The notes under the pieces: model-generated
Seen by the model: only the letters and a program-made list of their open reading frames with translations
Told to the model about the DNA's origin: nothing
Databases searched by the model: none
Assembly (NCBI GenBank): GCA_040954595.2
Contig: CM082586.2
Coordinates: 6,262,001-6,326,000 of the forward strand
DNA: 64,000 nt
Direction of reading: 5' to 3'
Origin: Balanoglossus misakiensis
Lineage: Eukaryota; Hemichordata
Shown: positions 15,210 through 25,815 of the stretch, piece by piece
How the letters are laid out: every line of letters begins with the position of its first letter
Numbering within the stretch: the first letter of the stretch is position 1
Translations under genes and position numbers: made by a program

Positions 15210-18200
15210 ACAGATAGAAGGCAGGCAGACAGACAGACAGACAGAAGGCAGACAGGCAGGCAGACAGGCAGACAGATAGAAGGCAGGCAGGCAGACAGAC
15301 AGGCAGGCAGGCAAGCAGACAGATAGAAGGAAGGCAGGCAGACAGACAGACAGACAAACAGGCAGGCAGGCAGACAGACAGACAGGCAGGCAGGCAGGCA
15401 GGCAGACAGACAGGCAGACAGACAGGCAGACAGACAGAAGGCAGGCAGGCAGGCAGACAGACAGACATGCAGGCAGGCAGACAGACAGGCAGGCAAGCAG
15501 ACACATAGAAGGCAGACAGACAGACAGAAGGCAGGCAGGCAGACAGACAGACAGACAGACAGACAGACAGGCAGGCAGGCAGGCAGACAGACAGACAGAC
15601 AGGCAGACATGCAGGCAGGCAGAAAGCAGGCAGGCAGGCAGGCAGACAGACAGATTCCTATTTGCATCTCACTGAGCGAGAGAACCACCAGAAAGTAGTA
15701 CTAATATATGTTGTTTTGATTTCAGCGATAACGGCGTGCGCAGCTCATCCATGCCAAAACGAGGCAACGTGTGTACCCCTTGACAACACATATGCCTGTA
15801 TTTGTGCTGCTGGCTGGAATGGTGTTAATTGCACAGAGAGTAAGTAGTCTGTCACCTATCCTCGGGTTTGTATCTCAAACATCGTTTTGAAAATTCTGAT
15901 GCGTTTTTTGAACGACTGGGGAAGCACGTGGGTGGGGCTGAAGTAAATGCTGGTTGTTTCTTACCAGCGTGTATAAGTCTGACAGCAATGATACATAGGC
16001 CTATAATCAAAATGTCTTCAAATAAGCTGTAGTTAAACGTTTTGCCACTCTGTGAGGCACAGAATTCACGGGATACAAGATGCAAGAACTGCGAGTTCAA
16101 GTTGCGGACGGCCTCTATTTCGACAAGAAAGATGCAGGTCATACGAAATCAGATACAGCATACTATAAACACACTAGCTACATATTTGGATGTTCTTGTA
16201 TATTTTACCGAGTTTTTGATTACTATTTTTTCCATGATAAGACATTGATGACTGCTACCCAAATCCCTGTGAAAATGGTGGCACCTGTCTCGATGGTGTT
16301 GGCAGCTACACGTGTGCGTGTGATGGACAGTGGAGTGGTACACATTGCAGTGAGTAACTCTGATCGAATAGATCTAAAGATCCTTTTCTTATTGATAGTC
16401 GAGTTAAATTTACATTTCACTTGTATATGTGAGTTAATTATTACAAACAGTTGAACACTTTCCATCTACGATGTCGGCATACAGAAAGTGAAACCAACAA
16501 TGATGACGAGAGTGTAGACTGTATATGCAATGGCTTACTCTGCATCAGCAGTTGTTTCCAGTATCAAACACCTTTCAAAAATGCAACGTTCTTGCTTATC
16601 ATTTTTTTTTTCAGATTGCAAAGACATTACAATAGAAGAGTGTCGAAATCTACCTTACAAAGCCTACTCGCCTGCTGTCGGGGGAACCCTCTTCCAATCG
16701 GACGACGAGTTCCGGCGGTTTCTGTCGAGCACCCGGCCATACACGGGCTGTTTCCCGTACATCGATGTCTTCATGTGTTCCCTCTTCGCGCCCGAATGTA
16801 CCGTAGGCGGCAACTATCGACCGCCTTGCCGGGCTTTCTGCGAAGCCGCGCAGGAGTACTGCGAGCCACAGTTCGTGGCCAATGGGATATCCTGGCCGAT
16901 AGACTGCAGTTACTTGCCCGATTCGCTAGACCCTGCGACATGCCTCGGCCGAGAATACGCCATTACTGATTCATCAGGTAAGGATGAGTTCACTAAGTGG
17001 TAATTTTGGCTTTTACTTTCACGAAAGGGAAATAAACGCATTTTGAATTTTATGAGCGAACATGGGTACTTAGCTATCCAGGTGCAACCATCACAGAACA
17101 GTGTGCAAAATGAAGAAGACAACGTGAATGATAATGCATACATTTCATGAAGTACCTGGAACATTTATGGCTCATGTAGAGTACAAGAAAGAAAAATATT
17201 TCCATGATTTATATGGTTAATTATATTCAATCGTTGTTTTGACGGCAGCTATATGTGGAACAAGAACGCTGTCTGTTGGCGCTCGGGACCGCATCGTTGG
17301 GGGCAGGTCAGCCGAAGCCGGTGAATGGCCGTGGCAGGTGGCTCTTTACATCGACGGCAGCGTTCAGTGCGGTGGGTCGATAATCAACGAGAACTGGATT
17401 CTCACCGCAGCACACTGTGTGTAAGTTAAATACAGCTGGCCAAAGATAGTGGAGAATCTTAGTCTCGCGTGGGCTAGACAAGTTGAAATTGGAGCCCACA
17501 CGCGAGAACAAAGCGAACTGCACGTGAAACTACCAAATCATTGCTGAGATTAGATGCAGCTTTTCAGGTGGAGACTACCGTGACTCCTGAAAAAAGACTC
17601 ACATTTGTTTCTGCAAACGTGAATAAAATCCAACCAACTTTCTCTCCTGCTTATACTTGTAGATGCCGTATAGTTTTTGCAAGTGTACTTGTCACACCGT
17701 GATCTAACAATAAACACGATTAATTTGTCCTTGTTACTGGACAACCTATTTGACTACCTATTTGTTTACGCGTATATACTTTTAGGAAAGACGTCTCCCC
17801 TAGTGGTCTGGTGGCAACCATGGGCGTCACAGATTTACGGGACACTATCTCGAGTTATCGAGCTGACAGGCAACTTTCGGAAATACACATACATCCGGAC
17901 TATAATGAAGTCTTGGCAGACAACGATTTGGCGTTGCTCAAACTGGTGGACCCGCTGGAGTTCAACGACTACGTCAGACCAGTGTGTCTACCGCCCCCTG
18001 TCGATAATGGCATTGTAGCGGGTCTGTGGTGCACCACGACTGGCTGGGGCCTGACAGCAGATGGGGGTAAGATAAAGTTAAAGAACACCAGATGTGTTAC
18101 GTCATTTGCGGTCCCATCAATGGACCATATGCAAATTGGAACTAAACTACCAAAACCACCTGTTGATTTTGCATAAACTGACCAAATATTCTCCACGCTG

Positions 18201-21200
18201 AATAGATAATAACTTTCGGTACGTGTCGATTCTCTTCCAGTGTTAGCGAAAATACAACTGCTTTGATTGTGTATGATATTCTGTGAAATCGGTTGCACCA
18301 CAAAAATATAACATAAACTTTTTTTCTGTTTCATGACATTTGCTTTCCAGGCCAGGGATCGACCACTTTAATGGAGGCTGGACTGACCGTCATTGAGCAA
18401 GGGATCTGCCAGACGCTCCATGCGCCCGCTATGGTCACCGACTCCATGATCTGCGCTGGTGCAGGATCTGTGGACGCTTGTCTGGTGAGTGTTATTACGT
18501 GCACCAACTTTGGTGAGTGTCGTCCAGGACGCTAGGGATCATTCAAAGTCCCGGCAACTTACAAAAATGATGGCAACTGCGTGATTTTCGTGCAGTGGTT
18601 TGAATATGTTCGCGAACTTGGAATCATTATCGTATTCGCATGCATTCTATTCCAATCAGGACAGACTAGCAAAGGACATATTCTGGAGCAGGGCCGCAAG
18701 CACAACACCTTGCTTCTCTAAACACATAGTTCGTAGCTATAGCTCATGTCTTTCTTTAGATAAGCCAACTTGCAAAACGGTGTTGGACTGAGCTCTCTCC
18801 ATAATCAATAAACGCTAGTCCAACGTCAATAATTTGTGCTTCGTATAGGGGGACAGCGGAGGACCGCTTGTCTATCACTCCGAGGACGGCAGATGGTACC
18901 AGGCTGGGGTCACAAGTTGGGGCGTGGGCTGCGGCAACGCTGAAAAGCCCGGCGTCTACTCACGCGTTACAACTGCCCTGGACTGGATTGCACAGGTCAC
19001 TGAAATCGGTGAGACGACATACCAGAGTTTGCAATTTAACAGTACAGTAAACTTAGTTAAAAGTCTGGTGGGTATCAATCACCGTACCCTGGCCAGTATG
19101 TGTCCATACATATAGGCCACAAACAAGCTGTGTTTGACCTGCAGCGCTTGTAATAATAGAATCAGAATACATATTTACATTGAATGGAATAGTTAAAATC
19201 CTTTCTTGATCCTGCTCTTGGTAGGATGTGGAAACGACGAGTATACGTGTAACACTGGGGAATGTGTATCTGAAACCAGTGTGTGCAATGCCGTCATGGA
19301 CTGCCCTAATGGTGAAGACGAAGATGCCGATCTGTGCGGACAAGGTAAAGTCTACGCTCTTCCTTCATCCTTCTTCTGTTAGGCCAATTCTGGTGAGAAA
19401 TTAATGTTCTCTTTAAAATAAACTTAATGAACCAACCACGCATTTGTTAAATCCATTTTTGGTAACAAAAAAATATGTGTTGTAATATTTGCCCACTGTT
19501 TCCTTAATCAGAAAGTGAATGTAAAGAGTCTCTGGTATTAGAAGCTTCAACGGAAGTTACCATTCCCGTACCGCTGGACCAGTCCAGTTGCGTGTGGAAA
19601 GTTTCCAGCGATTCAGAAATCAAGGTGACGTTGGATACAGCCCCCGACCTCCGTTACACGTTCCGTTTCGGCACAGGGGACGACGAATTTGACAACACGT
19701 CGGTGATCTTCGAACAGGACTTTTTCACCGTACTGCCAGCGGCCATTGTCACCAGATCGACCTCGGTGTGGGTGCGATTCGACACGAGCAACGGCGTGGC
19801 CGAAACTCCGGGGGACTTGGCAACGCTGTCCACGACGAACGCTCAAGGTGAGACCTACTGCATCAAGAGGCCATATTTATGACCCCGACATGACCTTATA
19901 TCCTCGTGCTTCTGTTGGTGAAAATCCATCAGGTTGTCTAAAACCTATACAAAAACTCCATAAGTACTGAATTACAAAGGTGACTCTTTCCATGCACCCT
20001 ATTACAGGGAGGGTCTCGATCAGGCTATGTGCTTGGACGTGACAAAGAATGAACTTACCCCAAAATTTCTCTGTTCATCAGGCTCAGGATGCCAAGATGC
20101 TATACCTGACTTTCTTCTTGAATGCGGACCCAATGAGAGTCTCTGTTTCAGCAGCGATCAAGGCAAAATACTTTGTGATCACAAGAACGACTGCGGCGAT
20201 TGGGCGGACGAGATGGACTGCTGTGAGTCGATTATATTGTTCACGTGTGTGCGTGGTTAAATACAACTGCTTTGTTCACGAGTCGTGTCTTCAGTGTTAC
20301 AAATGCATATCTTAACGATTTGTACATCGATCAAATAGTTCATCGTCCCGGTAACCAGATGGCGACACTCTTGTAACGTTGGTCAAAATTATCCACTCAT
20401 GAAAAATAATCAAATATGAATACTACCAACATCACTAAAATCTCTGCTATAATTTGAGTTCCTTTCAACGACTTTGCCTCACAGCCTGTCACATCACAGC
20501 TGGTCTCCGATGTTACGATGGCGGACCTTGTATTTTTCGAACGAATGTGTGTGATGGGGATGTGAACTGCCCGGGTGGAGTAGACGAGGTTGATTGCGGT
20601 GAGTGAGACACAAAAATCATTCTCAGATTTCGAACATTTTTTTTCAATATAGACACTTTTTGTATCTGTAATTACATGCTGAACTAAATTTTGATAATAA
20701 AAGCACAACGTTAATTTTACTGACAGGGTCAGTGATGCTCAGTTGATAACCTTTACAAGTCACTTAGCAGAACCTAATTCACAACAGGATTGGGGTCGTG
20801 TGGGAGGCTTTTTTTAAATTTTAATGTTTTCTGTTTGCAGAAGCATTTCATTGCAATAATGGGCATATTGTTCCTCGAGCGTTGGTGTGTGATGGCGTCA
20901 ATGACTGCGGTGACAAAAGCGACGAGAGAGGGCAAACCTGCTGTAGGTATAGCACACAATGGAGAATACATCTTTCTCAATCTTTTTTCTTCATAACGTT
21001 TTTTCCAATAATAATCTTACGTGCATCTTGTTTTTATTTCGTCCAGTTTACCTGCAATGTTCCAATAGAAAGAATCTGAGAGAGGGGATTGGCTTAAGGG
21101 GGTAGGTAGAGGGAATGGGGGGGATGGAGATCTCGCTGACCAAGTCGAACATGGGGAATTTTTACGCAAGTCTCCTCAATTGCTTGTTGGTGCAAAGTAT

Positions 21201-24200
21201 ACAATTTAGTTCCCTTTCATATACATTTCTGGTACAGCTTGTTCCCAGAACGAAGTGGCGTGTAATGATGGGACCTGCATTAACAAGAACTACATCTGTG
21301 ATGGTATTGAGAATTGCGCTGAAGGCGAAGATGAACTGAACTGTGACGAAAGTAAGGAAAAAAATGGAAGCAGCTATTAATTCCTCTTTGTTAAAGGGCA
21401 ATGGTCATCTTATTCGCATTTGCCAAACCAGAGACTCTGGTATACACATTAGGCAGTGCTCGCGCTCTGTCCTAACAACAGAGAAGATGGCGGCGATAAC
21501 ATGGATAAGTAATAACCTGCTTTAAAAAAGAATCTTGTTCTCTTCGCAGAATGCATGAGTTGGCAACTACGCTGTGCTGACGGCACTTGCATTCCTCATT
21601 GGAAGAACTGTGATCACGTGCCAGATTGCCCGGATGGAAGCGACGAGGAAAACTGCTCACGTCTGTACCCTCTATTGAGCCACTTTTATCACGTTGAATG
21701 TTGGTCGTTGATTTCTGTTTTTTTTGTTTATTACTAGTACTCGATGTGTGTTTTGTCACAAATTATTTTTTCGGTGTTATTTGGTTAAGAAATTAGGGTC
21801 GGTCGAGGCCAGACATTAGGGTCAGTGGATCCATGAGGAACGATAAAGCTTCTACCCTTGACGGGTGACTCTCAATATTTTATAGGCTGCTTTCCAAATG
21901 AATTTGTCTGTGGTGATTTCGACTGTGTCGGTCAAGGCGCTCGATGTAATGGCATCCTGGAATGCAGTGACTTTTCTGATGAAATTAATTGCAGTAAGTG
22001 TAGTTCAGATACTTTCATGCATTTGGCGTCGGTGATCTTGACCTGGTTGTTTGCTTGCCCAAGGTGATATTTTGATGTCGTTTTTCGTCCACGTCGATGG
22101 GAAACCTTTGGCAATATTTTCAGTTATTTGATTGATTGATTTAATTATCTCTGCTTTTAATTCCCAGCTTGTGACGACGAAGATTTATTTCTATGTGATA
22201 GTGGATTTTGTATAAGCATTTATAACCGATGTGATGGTTATCCGCACTGTCTGGACGCTAGCGATGAAGAGAACTGTGGTAAGTCTCTTTCACACACGTC
22301 AACAATGGTTGTTTTGCAGTCTTCACATTAACAGTCTTCACGTGCGCTTACAGCGGTGTAATGATATCCACAGAAAACAGTGCTGCAATATGTAATGTAT
22401 GACTACCGCTATACTCGATCGTTGGTCGGTTAACTTCGCTAAGTTTATTGACTTTCCTGGTCTATTTCGTTGGCAGAGAGTTTCATCCCTCCGTGTGGAG
22501 GACATCACAGTCTTGGCAGGAACAACACCAGCGTTTCCCTCAGCTCGCCGGCAACCGTAGACGGAGTGTACCCAAATGACGTGACGTGTGTCTGGGCGGT
22601 GGAGATGGCAGGCGACTACGCTGGACCGGAGTATCTCCGCGTGGAGTTCCTTCACATGCAGACCGAGGCTTGCTGTGACGCGCTCTTTGTGGGCGCGGGC
22701 GCAGACGCCGGCAACATGTCCACTCTCATCGGAGTATATGCCGGTTACGCCGCGTTGGATTTCACTTTCAACGGCCGGCTGCTGTGGTTTAAATTCAGAA
22801 CGGACACTTCGGTCAAAGACGTGGGATTTTCACTGACAGTTCGGCTTTCTGATCCTGACGGTAAGTACATGTACATGTATTCATTCATCCAAGGATTTAC
22901 ATGCAAGTCACCTGTTCTAGTGTAGATGTGGTACATGTATTTGTATTAATTCTTTAGTTCGATTGTACACATCTGCCACGTTGACTACAGTTTTAAATCC
23001 GGCATCAAGGCAGTTTAGAACACTGTATGGATCAAGCCATAATTCACCAAAGCATCACACGCTTTTATGCAACAACTTGTATTAATAGCTGTCTGTTTGT
23101 TTGTCTGTCTGTCTGCCTGGTTCCCTCTGTCTCTCTCTGACTCTCTCTCCTCCCTTCCCCATCCCATTCTCCATACACAGAGTGCATAGACGGTTTTCCC
23201 TGTAACAACGCAAAGTGTATTGCTGGCGGTCACACATGTGACGGCGTCGATGACTGTGGCGACGGGACTGACGAAGACACCACCACCATCTGTAGTACCG
23301 GTTAGTAATAACAATGATAAGGTTAATGTTCACAAAACCAATCAGTGTGAACATCATGTTGAAATCATCCACAAGTGTTTTACTCCCCCTTCAAGGATGG
23401 GCTTCAGTATAAAGAAAATAATTATGAAAGGGTCAGCTCTATCAATATTAATCAGCCATTGTATCTGACAATGTATCTTCCAATTTTCAGAATGTGCTGA
23501 ATGGCAATTCCAATGTGACGATGGCCAGTGCATACCGTTGGTTTACCAATGTAATGGTGTAGACGACTGTTTCGATGGTAGCGATGAAGACTGTGGTAAG
23601 CCTCTTAGCAAAGTTCACCCACGCACTCTCATTAACCTACCAAACCCATGTATCTACAGACTCAAACACTCGCACACTCACTCAGCAAATGAATTGACAC
23701 ATGTGAAATTCATTCACACAATATGCAAATCCATGACCGCTTAACAGACATTGAAAGAGCGGCCTCGATTGTCATTCTAATTCTCAGCAGGCGTGACACA
23801 CTTCATTGTTAACAAAGACTGGCACTAAAAGGTCATTACAGACCGTTTCTTCCCGAAGAAGTTCTTTACAATATAAATGTCACGTCATATGGGAACACGA
23901 TCATCATCAGTGGCAGTTCGGTGACTTGATGACGCCATGATTTAGCTAATATCACTTGGGTTGACAAACCCAGTTGAATATTTCATTATTGGAACAATAA
24001 ACTTTGCCAACATGTGTCAAATTTCAGCGGAAGAATGTACCGAATTTACGTGCGAAGATACAGGAGAGTGTGTTCCCAGTGAAAATCGGTGCGACGGTGT
24101 TGATGACTGTGACGATGGCTCAGATGAAGACAGTTGTAGTAAGATTCTGGACGTGCTATTTGACCCGTAGTGGTTGTCAGAAAAATACTAGGGATGAATG

Positions 24201-25754
24201 AATTACAGAATTAGACATGTAAAACAATAGACATGTTCATATGTTCCCAGAAGCACAAGGATGGCACCCAGATAGAATATGTACAGACGTTTCAATGATG
24301 TACCTGTTATACATACATGACAGCACTCGACAAAATTCTTGACATATGATCCTTCAACTCAGAAATTATCCATGCCACTTATGCACTCAACATCCCAACT
24401 AGGTTATTTCTTTTACATTTCATAGAAAAAGCGTTAGTTACAAACCACAATGTTATTCTTTTCGGTAGCGAAAATACAAGACTACGACGAGTCAGCTCGT
24501 GATGTGTTACACGTTAACATACGCTCCACATGGTACCCTGTGTGCAAGGACACTGGGGGCTCCATCGCCGGTGATACTGTCCTGAGCAGCTATGGTCATC
24601 TGGTGTGCCGCACAAGTCTGGGTTTTGAGTAGGTTTGCATGTCATTGCTAGCAAATTTTCACATTTTTCTGCAATTAGCAATTTGCAACTTGACTGTAAT
24701 AAGGCCCCTATAAATTTGGTGACCGGTATAACCGTGTACATTACGCCCAGATTCATTTATGCTCAAGTATTATGCAAATGGCTGCTCATTTTCTCTTCTC
24801 TTTACTGATCTATTTTTGCAGAGATATGCAAGGTCTTGACTTTTACAATATCACTGACAACCAATCGCATGGATTTGCAATTGCCTATACCACGTTTTAT
24901 CCAGGAACGGATTTCACTCAAGTTTTGTTCAACTACACGTGAGTTTTAAGATACACTTACTTCCATTGCTAGTCCATTTATTTTCCATAGAAAAAAACAG
25001 CCAAAGATTGCATGGGAACTTACACAGGTGTAGGTGAAAACAAGAGCTGTTTTGCCTATTCCCCCCCTTTACCAAACATTTGCAGCATATTCAGTTTATA
25101 TCATAATCTGTCTTTCACTGCAGGAGAACATGTACAAGCGGAAAGCTCGTTAAGCTTACCTGTATGGACTTTGGTGAGTAGTTCAATATGGAATAACTAT
25201 AGAGGCATCTTTTTCAAAGACAAGCAGAACCAAGTGTACCGACTGTCAGTGTTTGTAATTGTTAAACTTAATCTTATAATCGTTGATCAATAAACACACT
25301 CTATATGTAGAAAGTTACCAAACTAGAATCGTACCAGCAAGCAAGCAATATATTGAAAGTCTTATCAAAAAGGTACTGAGTGTGTTCGTTAATCCTCTAG
25401 AGTGTGGAGTTATGGGCACTGACGTCACCACCCGTATTGTAAATGGTATAGACGCTCCCTTAGGTAGCTTCCCATGGCAAGTATCGCTCAGAAGAAGCGA
25501 TGATAGCCACGTTTGTGGGGGTGCTATAATCAGTCGAAGGTGGATCACGACGGCCGCGCATTGTGTGTGAGTAAAGACTATTTTTGCTTTGTTGACCTTC
25601 AACCCCGTTGCCCAAAACAATGCTAAATGGTAATCTTACATGTACCAGACTTAGTTGATGATTGGTATGTGTTGGCCACAAATTTAGAATACTGGGAAAC
25701 CAACCTTTGGTGGCAGCAGCTTTCACCAGACTGTTGTTCTTGTTCTTCTTCTTC

Positions 25755-25815
<61 letters not shown>

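Noticed and set aside
14387-15688. Three long minus-strand frames (337-433 codons) rich in Cys, Leu, Pro and Ala
   Set aside because: They are produced by the stop-free 4-bp GGCA/GACA array in an intron, and all three frames are open at once.
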